DNA of 51,340 nucleotides from GW2011-AR5 sp041645025 (GCA_041645025.1 JBAZQV010000002.1:1-51340), one strand, 5' to 3'. Shown: positions 24,301 to 31,925, numbered from the stretch's first letter. Made by a program: numbers and translations. The notes: generated by a model from the letters alone, not told the origin.

Positions 24301-27227
24301 CTACGGGCAATTATAATTTATGCACTGGCAACCCTGTTGCATCAAACCCAACATGCTCTTTCACTAATAGCTGGTCTGATTCCAATGACCACACAATTTA
24401 CTGTGCCTTGGAGGACAGCGCAAGCGCGAACTCTGTTGAGCGCACAGCAACGGTCTCAGCTGACAACACAGGTCCTACGCTTACATTATCCAGGAGCCCT
24501 TCAACCGCACAGATAGCTCCGGGCATTTCAGTTAGCCTGACAGCTGACGCGTCTGATGCCAGGAGCGGAATTTCGATAATCAATATTGTTGTTGACGGCT
24601 ACAATGCCAAACTATGCAGCAGCGGCACCTGTTCGTATACCTTTACGCCTTCCTACGGTTCTCATACTTACTATGCCAATGCCTATGACCGGGTCGGAAA
24701 TGTTGTGTGGGCACGTGACAGTTCCGGTGCACTGCCAGGGTCTGGCCCGAACGGGAACGGCACAGCACCGCCGCCTGGAACGAATCCAGGCGAAGGCACG
24801 ACACCGTTACCGCTACCAACACCAGTGCCAGGGGAAGTTGGCAGTCCGTGCTCTAATAATAATGATTGCCGCTCAAACGTGTGCAGCAACAGCCAGTGCA
24901 CAGCCGCACCTGGACCATTACCACCGCCGTCACCTATGCCTGTGAACAACGCGCCTACGGTGCAGCCCATGGACTTTACGCCAAGGGGCAGCTGCAAGCA
25001 GGGCAGCACGATAACGCTGCAATGCACTGCCTCTGACGCAAATCAGGCAGCGAACACACTTTCAACAAAGGCATGGTCAGGCACGTGCACTGTCGGAAAC
25101 TGCTTTGCAACACGCTCATGGACATATCTTAACAATGCGGGCATGACAGCGCCTTCCAGTGGCGGCACATTCACGAGAGACATTACAATAACCGCGCCTG
25201 AAGGAACAGGCATAGCAGCCACATGCCAGGCAACCGACTCCCTGAGCGCGACATCGAACTGGGGTGATGCTTATCCGCTTTGCGTTGTCAACAACTGCCC
25301 GAACCCGCCTACGATAACAATTACCTCCATAACACCAAACCCGTCGCCTGCCGGCACTCTGTCTGTAACGTTTACAGCGAGCCGCTCACTGCAGGGCGAT
25401 CCTGTTGTAAAGATCAAGCCTGGCTCGCAACAGGGCGGCACAAGCCAGAAGGCAGGAAGCATGCGCCAGAAACAGGGGAACAGCTACACATTTGATATTC
25501 CTGTCAGCGCCGGCGACGCAAACGGCATATCAGATGTCTGGGTTGACGCTGGATTCACAGCGCCAAACGGCAACTGCCAGTTCAGCAGCCCGATACAGCA
25601 GATTACTATAGACACCCAGCCACCGACGACAACAGCGCGATGCAACGGGCTGCCTTGTTCTAATATGATTTACACTGCTCCATTGCAGCTGACATTTGGA
25701 TGCAGCGATGCGACGACCAGCTGCGACTCCACATTGTTTAGTGTTGATTCGCGTGCCAGTGATAAATACAGCGGCACCCGCCAGCTTTCTGCTGACGGTC
25801 CTCATACTATTTATTATCTCTCCAACGACAGTCTTGGAAACCGGGAAATTGAAAAAAGCCAGCCGATAAGCGTCTTCAAGCCGCCATGCATAAACCCTGC
25901 AGAAGAGCCTTCCTGCAATCCAAGCGGATTCGTGGGCGTGGAATTATATGCCAAGCTTGACTTCAGCAAGACCAGCGTAATTACAGGCGATGACGCCCAG
26001 GCAAACCTGTACTGCTTCCTGCGCACCAAGGATCTTACAAAACGGTTTATACGGCCTTGCAACCCTGACCCGACCAAGCTGTCAATTATTGTTGACAAGG
26101 GAACAGCGAATCAAAAAGATTACTTTAATCCAGCTAATGGTTACATACCGCCAAGCAGGGCTGACTTTGTAAAGCCAACTTATCAGAAAGACGGTAATTA
26201 CAACCTGCCTACAATAGACGGAACTTACGCAATAACAAGAAGATGGGATTTCAAACTCAACACAAATATCTTCCGCTCGAGCGTGTGCATTAATGTCACT
26301 GATCTTGGCTCGGGCCTTAGTGTTGAAGCCTGCGGCGACTACACTGTCACGGAAACAGAATTTCTCTTCGGCGCATATTTCCCTGACTTGGGCGTGACAG
26401 TGCCGCTTACCATTGACCCGGGGCATGACCAGGTTGCCAACTTTACCAAAACCATGCTCATAAACTTCACAGCAGTGCCGAGCACAAGGACGTTTTCAGG
26501 TGTGTCTGTATGCGAGCCGCCAAACTGCCGGGTTGATTTCAGCTTTGACGCGCCTACATATGACAAGACAACAAAATGGGACGCTTTCCGGAAAGTATTT
26601 GTCGCGTCCAATGTAATTGATATTGCCAGCAATAATTTTGCCTGCGACCAGTACAAAACCATCTATCTTCAGGCGCAACAGGCAGGCGGACCGCCAGCCA
26701 CGACTTCAAAGGAATTCTTCGTCAACTGCCAGACAAAGATAACTGTCACGCCTGTGGAAAAAAGATTCGCCCTGGGCGACCAGCCTGCTGACAATGTGTT
26801 TAGCGTAACAGTGTACAACCCGAAGGAAGGAGCGGCTAATAAAATATTCGACGTTACGTCGTCCACCACAAGCCCTATTTTCAGTTTCCAGTGGATAGAG
26901 TTCAAATGTACTGAAGGCGGATGCATTGTCGACCCTGATAATAACGACAAGGTTCAGCTGGACATGCCTCCGGAGTCCCAGAAATCATTTTCCGTCTCTG
27001 TTTCCACTGTGGCGAGGACAGGCTCGTTCCCGATAACCTTTGTCGCAACTGACCCAGACGGCAACACATATTCGACGCTGGCCACAATCCTTGTGTTTGC
27101 TGAGGGCCTTGACGAGTTCGCTGCGTGGCAGCTCATAATATTAGTGATTATAGCCATTGCGTTTATCGCATACTATAAGATTGATCTTGGGCATAGGAAA
27201 AAAAGAAAAACTAGCAAAAGAAAATAA
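21318..27227 (+). CDS. Giant Cys-rich membrane-anchored surface protein (1969 aa)
   Basis: A signal or anchor helix (residues 8-32) is followed by about 900 residues of Cys-rich repeats of the CSGGSC...C...TYSDSACP type. These probably form small disulfide-knotted, stalk-like modules. Fibronectin- or Ig-like beta domains with Pro-rich linkers follow, then a transmembrane helix near 1934-1955 and a basic tail (KKRKTSKRK). The middle contains a short EGF-like CSNNNDCRSNVCSNSQC segment. The architecture matches an extracellular stalk or adhesin. TTTATATA lies about 30 nt before the ATG, suggesting a leaderless mRNA. No enzyme motif is seen. A host-contact role is inference only. Confidence 0.85.
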   Translation: MVRKKGYIGISVSLVLFAALFFIYNSQPAAALICDEADCFYCYDIYPMCKDLISVGAGGYNKYQVGSCPGGCYGPCEKVDWCCSTVNRAKFLYGCMACDSGQVYTNGQCVTQCPGGQVWDGSNCVCGADQYWDGSNCQSSRCGDGYCDPTESGWSCPKYPDGSGGGDCACIATSRTCNYAGVFEHYSNCGGKQVIDTCQFGCLDGKCNPDPCAGVTCNSPPASYCSGTSVVYYNSPGTCSGGSCGYLTGSYGCPTSGCSGSYRQAGGCSGGSCYLNSVENCGSDYWGCSDSETRAYRSQGCSGGNCYGSWSQPQNCNNNNYCSNSGVTYPTCTNSDTAVTRQNRVYNDYGCSGGNCYLASQYASGSCPPVDTSPVTCSNSNGWVNVGAPYSACNLGSACTAQNQEYRSYGCSSGSCTYSVTNTQTIYSGCSSCPSSGCSGDTRYYSGTCSGGSCTYGGSQDCNVNNYCGNSGSPYSVCSSSNIVVTRQDRVYNDYTCSGGNCAVASSYASGNCPPVDSNPQTCSPSAPTCSGTSRCTYSAGCSGGSCYNSPSCSQCPTPATACSGTSVRTYSPTCSGGSCSSTYSDSQCPTPTPVCVSSGTFRTYSPTCSGGSCSSTYSDSACPGGTTCSGGSCISCICSTPSPTCADSVTKRTYSPTCPGGSCSSTYSDSACPTAATDCANSVTRRTYTAYCSGGTCGNTPTSTTCPTVSTDCADPVTRRTYTAYCSGGSCGNTPTNTACPSQAPTCADTTTRRTYSPTCLAGNCGVSPVDAACSVTSPTCADSVTRRTYTAYCSGGSCGNTPTDTACPTSAATCANPTTRRTYAPTCLAGTCGNSPTDSACPTPATTCADANTRRVYSATCLAGSCGSTYTDSACQYGCSNGVCGTNPCSPNPCTNVPQNTCSGSTLNVYSSLCTPSGGSASCSYPATPQSCQYGCLSLPGPDQCAANSPPTFSSVSVSGAFQSYVRNGHTIAVSSAGTDPNGEQVKLKCGSATGNYNLCTGNPVASNPTCSFTNSWSDSNDHTIYCALEDSASANSVERTATVSADNTGPTLTLSRSPSTAQIAPGISVSLTADASDARSGISIINIVVDGYNAKLCSSGTCSYTFTPSYGSHTYYANAYDRVGNVVWARDSSGALPGSGPNGNGTAPPPGTNPGEGTTPLPLPTPVPGEVGSPCSNNNDCRSNVCSNSQCTAAPGPLPPPSPMPVNNAPTVQPMDFTPRGSCKQGSTITLQCTASDANQAANTLSTKAWSGTCTVGNCFATRSWTYLNNAGMTAPSSGGTFTRDITITAPEGTGIAATCQATDSLSATSNWGDAYPLCVVNNCPNPPTITITSITPNPSPAGTLSVTFTASRSLQGDPVVKIKPGSQQGGTSQKAGSMRQKQGNSYTFDIPVSAGDANGISDVWVDAGFTAPNGNCQFSSPIQQITIDTQPPTTTARCNGLPCSNMIYTAPLQLTFGCSDATTSCDSTLFSVDSRASDKYSGTRQLSADGPHTIYYLSNDSLGNREIEKSQPISVFKPPCINPAEEPSCNPSGFVGVELYAKLDFSKTSVITGDDAQANLYCFLRTKDLTKRFIRPCNPDPTKLSIIVDKGTANQKDYFNPANGYIPPSRADFVKPTYQKDGNYNLPTIDGTYAITRRWDFKLNTNIFRSSVCINVTDLGSGLSVEACGDYTVTETEFLFGAYFPDLGVTVPLTIDPGHDQVANFTKTMLINFTAVPSTRTFSGVSVCEPPNCRVDFSFDAPTYDKTTKWDAFRKVFVASNVIDIASNNFACDQYKTIYLQAQQAGGPPATTSKEFFVNCQTKITVTPVEKRFALGDQPADNVFSVTVYNPKEGAANKIFDVTSSTTSPIFSFQWIEFKCTEGGCIVDPDNNDKVQLDMPPESQKSFSVSVSTVARTGSFPITFVATDPDGNTYSTLATILVFAEGLDEFAAWQLIILVIIAIAFIAYYKIDLGHRKKRKTSKRK
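22890..23960 (+). repeat. Tandem Cys-rich coding repeats (about 34 aa per unit)
   Basis: Consecutive in-frame units of roughly 34 codons encode CSGGSCSSTYSDSACPTP-like or CLAGSCGNSPTDSACPTP-like peptides. The copies at 23022 and 23124 (102 nt apart) are nearly identical for more than 50 nt, and CGNTPT-type units recur around 23390-23740. High DNA identity implies recent expansion or gene conversion. Confidence 0.8.
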
Positions 27228-27329
27228 GATGTTTTTCTGAAGTTGCTAATTGCACTTTCTGAGCACTGCTTTTGATTTATAAGCATTTTCATTGATAATT
27301 ATATTTAATGGAAAAGGGGTATAAGTTAC

Positions 27330-27890
27330 ATGAAGGAATCAACTTGCTTAGTATTAGATTTTTTGCCAAACGGCTATGCCGACCGGAGGCATACAGAACC
27401 TGTAGCCCAGGCTATAGGCACCTCTTTCTTCTCCCTGCTTGAGCTGGTCACGCGGGAAAATGTTTCATTGGCACAGGAAGAAGAGGTTTACATAGGCGAG
27501 GGCAAGAGGGACAAGATTAGGTTCATAAGGGGCCAGCTGGAATACCGGGATTTGACAAGCATGGCAAAGAACATGCTGCCGGAAATGGTTGAAAAGCTTG
27601 TCCGAAAGAACGAGCAGAGATTTGTGGAATTCTTCAACAAGGGAACAATCGTTACGCCAAGAATGCACCAGTTTCAGCTGCTTCCGGGCGTAGGCAAAAA
27701 ACACATGATTGACATATTGGCAGAAAGGAAGAAGCCGTTCGCAAGCTTTACCGATATTTCCGAAAGGGTGAAGCTGTTTCCAGATCCGGTAAAGACTATA
27801 GTGCGACGCGTGCTTCAGGAACTCGAAGGCGACGAGAAATATTATCTTTTCGCCATAAGGCAGCGAAGGATGGAGACAGGAAGATTCTAG
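27330..27890 (+). CDS. DUF655 protein
   Basis: A 186-aa protein matching archaeal DUF655 throughout: VLDFLPNGYADRR near the start, EEEVYIGEGKRDKI, NEQRFVEFFNKG, and a helix-hairpin-helix (LLPGVGKKHMIDILAERKKP) leading to FPDPVKTIVRRVLQEL. The fold suggests RNA or DNA binding. In many archaea the gene neighbours L21e and rpoF, as it does here, although here it lies before L21e. The function is not established. Both gene order and sequence support the call. Confidence 0.9.
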   Translation: MKESTCLVLDFLPNGYADRRHTEPVAQAIGTSFFSLLELVTRENVSLAQEEEVYIGEGKRDKIRFIRGQLEYRDLTSMAKNMLPEMVEKLVRKNEQRFVEFFNKGTIVTPRMHQFQLLPGVGKKHMIDILAERKKPFASFTDISERVKLFPDPVKTIVRRVLQELEGDEKYYLFAIRQRRMETGRF

Positions 27891-27966
27891 CGGCCAGACT
27901 AGATATTTTGATTTAAAAAGGTTTGGAGCCAAGATGGGTTAGAATTTCGATAAAGAGTGATTGAGT

Positions 27967-28260
27967 ATGGTACAAAAATCATATGGAAAAATGCGGGGAA
28001 GCAGGAAAAAGATGAGGAACCCGGCCAAGCCGACGCTTACAGATATGCTTAGAAAATTCAAGGTCGGTGAACAGGTTCATATCGTTATAAGATCCAGCGG
28101 CAGCTTTCAGAACCCGAAGTTTCACGGCAAAACAGGAACTATTCTTGCCAAATCAGGAAGATCTTATCTTATCAGCGTGAAAGATGGTTCAGCCATGAAG
28201 AAGATTTATCTGGAACCTGAGCACCTAAAGCCTTATGTTTTGCAGAAGAGTTCGGAGTAA
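27967..28260 (+). CDS. rpl21e: 50S ribosomal protein L21e
   Basis: A 97-aa L21e: SYGKMRGSRKKMRNPAKP near the N-terminus, FKVGEQVHIVI, and the SH3-like core FHGKTGTI...GRSYLISVKDG...KKIYLEPEHLKP. I chose the ATG at 27967, preceded by GAGTGAT 6 nt upstream, rather than the in-frame TTG two codons earlier. The protein is structural in the large ribosomal subunit. A hairpin array separates it from rpoF. Confidence 0.95.
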   Translation: MVQKSYGKMRGSRKKMRNPAKPTLTDMLRKFKVGEQVHIVIRSSGSFQNPKFHGKTGTILAKSGRSYLISVKDGSAMKKIYLEPEHLKPYVLQKSSE

Positions 28261-28262
28261 TA

Positions 28263-28472
28263 GGAGATCTCTCAAATAAATGAACTTTAATATTACGAGA
28301 TCTCCTTTATAGCAAACTCAACAAAAGTTCAAATATCATTGAGATTTGCTATAAGCTTTTCAAAAAAATTAACCGAAACAGAAAATTTGTATATTGAGAA
28401 CTTTGATTAACCCCATAATTTGTCAAAGTTCACAACAAGGACTTTGAATGAAATATATATTATTCAAAGTCC
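28263..28472 (+). ncRNA. Array of four stem-loops between rpl21e and rpoF
   Basis: Four hairpins follow one another: H1 28263-28305 (GGAGATCTC/GAGATCTCC), H2 28309-28352 (ATAGCAAACTCA/TGAGATTTGCTAT, one bulge), H3 28398-28431 (GAACTTTGA/TCAAAGTTC) and H4 28439-28472 (GGACTTTGAAT/ATTCAAAGTCC). The loops of H1 (TGAACTTT) and H2 (AAAGTTCA) are perfectly complementary over 8 nt. H3 and H4 recur at 35589-35664. The array lies in the 5' leader of rpoF, 18 nt from its ATG, so an RNA regulatory role is plausible. Confidence 0.55.
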
Positions 28473-28490
28473 TCTATTGGAGATGGTATA

Positions 28491-28820
28491 ATGGAGATAA
28501 CTTCCGAGGAAGATTTGAGTATACACGATGCAAAGAGAATAATAGACGAACGCAAGAAGGAAAGAGACCTTGTCTATGACCAGAAGATATGTTTGGAATA
28601 TCTGGAAAAGGTAGCGACGCTCACCCAGACGCAGGTAAAGAACCTTATGGAAGAGCTTACCAAGATAAGCATACTTAAGCCGCGCTATGTGGCACTAATA
28701 CTCGGCATGATGCCTGACACGGAAGAGGAAGTGGAAACACTTTTCTCCAAGGAAAGAACAAATCTCAAAAAAGAAGAGATTAAAAAGATTGTCGAGATTG
28801 TCAAGAAATACAAGAAGTAA
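28491..28820 (+). CDS. rpoF: RNA polymerase subunit F (Rpb4-like)
   Basis: A 109-aa RNA polymerase subunit F. It has the Rpb4 HRDC-like helical pattern (DAKRIIDERKKERDLVYDQK, LEYLEKVATL, LKPRYVALILGMMPDTEEEV). It pairs with subunit E to form the polymerase stalk that contacts nascent RNA. GGAGATGG lies just upstream of the ATG. The neighbouring L21e and DUF655 genes match the usual archaeal context. Confidence 0.95.
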   Translation: MEITSEEDLSIHDAKRIIDERKKERDLVYDQKICLEYLEKVATLTQTQVKNLMEELTKISILKPRYVALILGMMPDTEEEVETLFSKERTNLKKEEIKKIVEIVKKYKK

Positions 28821-28879
28821 GCCTCTTTCTTTTCAAAAAGAAAGACCCTTGGGAGAAAGAAAACTTATTATTTATTTGG
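28821..28879 (+). terminator. Terminator-like repeat after rpoF
   Basis: CTTTCTTTT pairs with AAAAGAAAG around a 2-nt loop. ACCCTTGGGAGAAAG and TTATTATTTAT follow. The same sequence follows the aspS relic at 36741-36797, and shorter relatives follow aspS (35343) and precede the gene at 36986 (36864). It begins directly after the rpoF stop, so it probably ends that transcript. Confidence 0.55.
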
Positions 28880-28895
28880 CTCGCTGTCAAAAAAC

Positions 28896-29216
28896 TTATA
28901 TTTTAATTTTCGGCCTCAGTTCAACTTCCTCAAAAGAGCCTTTCAGGAGGATTTCTTCGAGTTTTATCAGTGACTTTGCTCTTCCGTTATCTGTGTTCAG
29001 CGAATACAACTGGACCCGTCCTATTTTCCTTGTAGGCTTGATTATCTTATTTTTTATTAATTCGGGAAATATCTTGTACAAAGTCGGTCTTGATATTTTG
29101 CAGTTGTCAGCAATGTCTTTTTTTGTGTAGTCTATGCCCACTCCTTCGATAAGGAAATCCAGTATTCTGTTCTCTATAGAGTCTCCGATTACTTCCAGCA
29201 GCATCGATTTTTCCAT
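28896..29216 (-). CDS. Winged-helix transcriptional regulator
   Basis: A 106-aa winged-helix protein. The recognition segment is KKDIADNCKISRPTLYKIFPELIKN, followed by a wing (IKPTRKIGRVQLYSLN). I chose MEKSMLLEV as the start because AGGTGG lies 5 nt upstream; the frame also contains an ATG 27 nt earlier. The gene is divergent from 29289, and a 16-bp perfect palindrome lies between them, so it probably regulates itself and the divergent pair. Confidence 0.8.
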   Translation of the reverse strand: MEKSMLLEVIGDSIENRILDFLIEGVGIDYTKKDIADNCKISRPTLYKIFPELIKNKIIKPTRKIGRVQLYSLNTDNGRAKSLIKLEEILLKGSFEEVELRPKIKI

Positions 29217-29269
29217 ATGTCCACCTTTTCCAGCTATATACATACGTACAATTATTAAGTATTTAAAAC

Positions 29270-29285
29270 TTTACATGCATGTAAA
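29270..29285. promoter_or_regulatory. Perfect 16-bp palindrome between divergent genes
   Basis: TTTACATGCATGTAAA reads the same on both strands. It ends 3 nt before the ATG at 29289 and lies about 54 nt upstream of the divergent winged-helix start. It is the best candidate operator for that regulator. Confidence 0.6.
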
Positions 29286-29288
29286 CTT

Positions 29289-29570
29289 ATGGATAATGAC
29301 TTGATACGCGCAAAGTTACTGTTTTCATTGGCGCGCCATAGAAAGTGGGGCGAATGTCACACTGCTTATGAAAATATGATGAGGCAATTTCGTTCCCAAA
29401 ATTTAGGAAAAGAGGGAATGAAAATTGCAACAAAAATTGGAGAAGAACTTATGCGCGAAGGGTTTATAATTAAGAAGCCGACAAATTATGGCCTGCAAGT
29501 TTCTCTTAATCCAAGAAAACCCCAGGAAATAAAGGAACTGATAAAAAAGAATATAGGGTTTGATATTTGA
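29289..29570 (+). CDS. Conserved small archaeal protein (93 aa)
   Basis: This 93-residue helical protein (LARHRKWGECHTAYENMMRQ ... GFIIKKPTNYGLQVSLNPRK) resembles small archaeal proteins found beside regulators. The ending VSLNPRKPQEIKELI is characteristic in my recollection, but I cannot name a family. Its TGA overlaps the ATG of the phosphatase gene by one base, so the two are coupled. Confidence 0.65.
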   Translation: MDNDLIRAKLLFSLARHRKWGECHTAYENMMRQFRSQNLGKEGMKIATKIGEELMREGFIIKKPTNYGLQVSLNPRKPQEIKELIKKNIGFDI

Positions 29571-30370
29571 TGAAAGTCGATTTTGTTTTCGACGAAGGCT
29601 CTAGCAAGGAAGACACTTACCTGATAGGCCAAAATATATTCGGCGTTTTTGACGGTGCCAACAGCATAAACAAGTTCTTCGATGAAAACGGCAAGTCAGG
29701 CGGATTAATGGCAGCTTCAATTGTAAGAGACGAATTCGCAGCGAATAAAGGAACGCTGAAAGAAATGGCTATCAAAGCTAATAATATCCTTAGAAAGAAA
29801 ATGATCTCCAATAACATTGATGTATCAGACAAAGCCAGTCTTTGGTGCACTACGGCTGCTGCTGTGAGAATAAAAAACAAAACGTTTGAATGGCTCCATG
29901 TGGCGGATTCCCTGATTCTTGTCATATACATGGATGATTCGTTCAAGCTTTTGGCTCATGATTACGATCATGACAGGGGTGCTATGATTGTCTGGAAAAA
30001 ACTTGCCCAAGAAAAAAGGAAAAATATTCATGACATTATATGGAAGAAAACTCCTCATACCAGATTCAAATCGAACGAGGCATATGGCATGATTAACGGA
30101 GAAGAGAAATTTTCAAAATTTATCCTGACAGGCGAAGAGAATCTTGAGAACGTAAAGCACATACTAATTTTCACTGATGGCTTAATACTTCCAAAAGAAG
30201 ATCCGGAAAAGGAAGATAATTTCAATGCTTTTGTCAGGTTATTCCTCAAGGGCGGACTAAAGAACGTAATGCAATATGTAAGAGACTTGGAAAAAGACGA
30301 TCCTGAGTGCTGGAAATATCCGCGATATAAACAATATGACGATATAACAGCGATTTCTATTTCTTTTTAA
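29570..30370 (+). CDS. PP2C-family serine/threonine phosphatase
   Basis: A 266-aa PP2C-fold phosphatase. Metal-binding acidic motifs are at FDEGSSKEDTY (N-terminus), FGVFDGANS, HVADSLILVI, IFTDGLILP and YDDITAISISF at the very end, in the right order. It would dephosphorylate Ser/Thr residues in the cytoplasm, and the partner kinase is not in view. I chose the ATG at 29570, which overlaps the upstream stop, over the in-frame TTG one codon earlier. Its 3' end overlaps the convergent Pus10 gene by 14 nt. Confidence 0.88.
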   Translation: MKVDFVFDEGSSKEDTYLIGQNIFGVFDGANSINKFFDENGKSGGLMAASIVRDEFAANKGTLKEMAIKANNILRKKMISNNIDVSDKASLWCTTAAAVRIKNKTFEWLHVADSLILVIYMDDSFKLLAHDYDHDRGAMIVWKKLAQEKRKNIHDIIWKKTPHTRFKSNEAYGMINGEEKFSKFILTGEENLENVKHILIFTDGLILPKEDPEKEDNFNAFVRLFLKGGLKNVMQYVRDLEKDDPECWKYPRYKQYDDITAISISF

Positions 30371-31586
30371 CCTTCACTTTTACATTATGTATTGCAAGGA
30401 CATCAAGTTCTTTGCAAATACATGCCTGACCCAGAATGCTGCTCACAGAAGGCGTTGTCCGTCCGTTGTCGCCGCTTATTAGTTCCTTTACATACAGCCC
30501 TGCTTCGCATTTTACCACTATAGAAAATTTCTTTTTGTTTATGAACGCTGCCTTGAGCGTCTTTATTTTTCTATGACGAAATTTGTCGGCGCGGCGGTGA
30601 AGAACACGCTCAGGCGTTTTCTGTTTTATGCTGCCGACAAGCTGATTGAGTTTTTTCAAATCATTTCTTGATATATTTTCACATATAACTGTTGCCTTGT
30701 AAGTTTTGTCCGCACGCTCCTCCTTTATACGCCGGACCTCGGCTATGTTTGACACACGCAGGTTTCTTATTTTGATTCCTTTGGCTACTTTTTTTGTCAG
30801 TGCCTTAAGATTCATTTTTCTTTTTTGCGACTCCAGTATCTCCAATACAAAAGGCCGCCAGCCGAGGCAGCGCGCATCAATGTCTTCACGGCCTAATCCG
30901 TGAAGCTTGCTAGACTTGCCTTTTGTAGCAATCAGGAATGGTTTTGCCATTATTTCTTCTATGGAGGTCTTGTATTTTTTTGAAGGCCAGCGCGTCTGAG
31001 GAATTCCACGAATAAGTTTCTGGTATTCACCGTAAAAGAAAAGCGGATTCAGCTGGATGTCGGGTTTTCCTTCTGGCATGTCAATTATAAAATTCACATC
31101 AGGATTCTGATTAAATTTTGCACCGGTCTTTTTTTCAACAAGCTTGCCAATTTCCCTGTTCAATTCTGCCTTTATTGGCTCGCAATAATCGATTCCCACA
31201 TTTTCCCATAAGTTTTCCTCACGTGAAATCATGTCAAAGGACAGTTTGGTTCCGATTAAAAATGTTGAGAATTCATATTTCTTTGCAGCTTTCGCGACTT
31301 TGACGGATATTTTTTCCAGGCTATCAAAAATTCCTTCACACACAGAGCATTTTTTCTTTTCAATATTTTTTGCGTCGAGTTTGTGGAAATTGAAACCGTG
31401 AAAATTCGAGAGGTCGAGGTCGCCGAAATAATCCTCCTGGTCGATGCTCATGGCTACTAGCGTGCGCAGCAGACGGCCACGCTGTACGTTTGTGTATCCG
31501 CTTAGAAGCTGGGCGAACTGGCGGCCCAGACATGAGTCACAAACAGGCTGTCTCAGTATTCGGTGCGCTTTTTCCTGTATTTGCAT
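30357..31586 (-). CDS. pus10: tRNA pseudouridine synthase Pus10
   Basis: A 409-aa archaeal Pus10, which makes pseudouridine 54 and/or 55 in the T loop of tRNA. The N-terminal THUMP-like region has zinc-binding CDSCLGRQFA and CSVCEG pairs. The catalytic motif is HGLGREDIDARCLGWRP, with the Asp in DIDAR. The C-terminus has CEAGLYVKELISGDNGRTTPS. Its substrate site, the T loop, is the site of one intron in the tRNA gene transcribed just upstream on the same strand (31624-31810). Confidence 0.95.
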   Translation of the reverse strand: MQIQEKAHRILRQPVCDSCLGRQFAQLLSGYTNVQRGRLLRTLVAMSIDQEDYFGDLDLSNFHGFNFHKLDAKNIEKKKCSVCEGIFDSLEKISVKVAKAAKKYEFSTFLIGTKLSFDMISREENLWENVGIDYCEPIKAELNREIGKLVEKKTGAKFNQNPDVNFIIDMPEGKPDIQLNPLFFYGEYQKLIRGIPQTRWPSKKYKTSIEEIMAKPFLIATKGKSSKLHGLGREDIDARCLGWRPFVLEILESQKRKMNLKALTKKVAKGIKIRNLRVSNIAEVRRIKEERADKTYKATVICENISRNDLKKLNQLVGSIKQKTPERVLHRRADKFRHRKIKTLKAAFINKKKFSIVVKCEAGLYVKELISGDNGRTTPSVSSILGQACICKELDVLAIHNVKVKVKKK

Positions 31587-31623
31587 AAGAATATTTGTTT
31601 GCGGAACTTAAAAAGAAAAATGA

Positions 31624-31810
31624 TAGCGAGGGTAGGACATTCCCAAACTTTCCCTTTTGATTAAACTTTTCGGAAAAGTTTGTTTTGAACCTACGACCTA
31701 TACCCAACAAAGCTGAACTTTGTTTCCGGGTGTCCTAGATCAACCTATGGGCCATTCGCACTTACATTGAATGTAAGATCGACGAGCACTCCAGGCTGCT
31801 CTACCTCGCT
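31624..31810 (-). tRNA. Initiator tRNA-Met(CAU) gene with four introns
   Basis: Removing introns at 31754-31779, 31732-31745, 31700-31725 and 31639-31684 leaves a 75-nt cloverleaf. It has a 7-bp acceptor stem (AGCGAGG/CCTCGCT), a 4-bp D stem (GAGC/GCTC), an anticodon arm TCGGG-CCCATAA-CCCGG, a variable loop AGGTC and a T stem GTAGG/CCTAC. The A1-U72 pair and three G-C pairs closing the anticodon loop are initiator hallmarks. Intron 2 is at the canonical 37/38 site. The others fall in the anticodon stem, after position 43, and in the T loop. The T-loop boundary is uncertain by 2 nt. CCA is not encoded. A TATTTAAA box lies about 30 nt upstream. Confidence 0.85.
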
Positions 31811-31925
31811 ATACTTCTAATAAAATCCTTTAGGTTTTAAATAGACATATTGAAATGCATCACAGAAAAATTACAAAAAACATTCTTGCACAAATAAATA
31901 TGGGCGGAATTCAATAGTATTGTAT

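Noticed and set aside
31624..31810. The tRNA locus read as a one-intron tRNA with anticodon TAC (Val) from CTTACAT
   Set aside because: That reading leaves an 8-nt variable loop and an anticodon stem closed by two G-U pairs, and still needs further introns. The CAU reading gives initiator hallmarks and clean stems.
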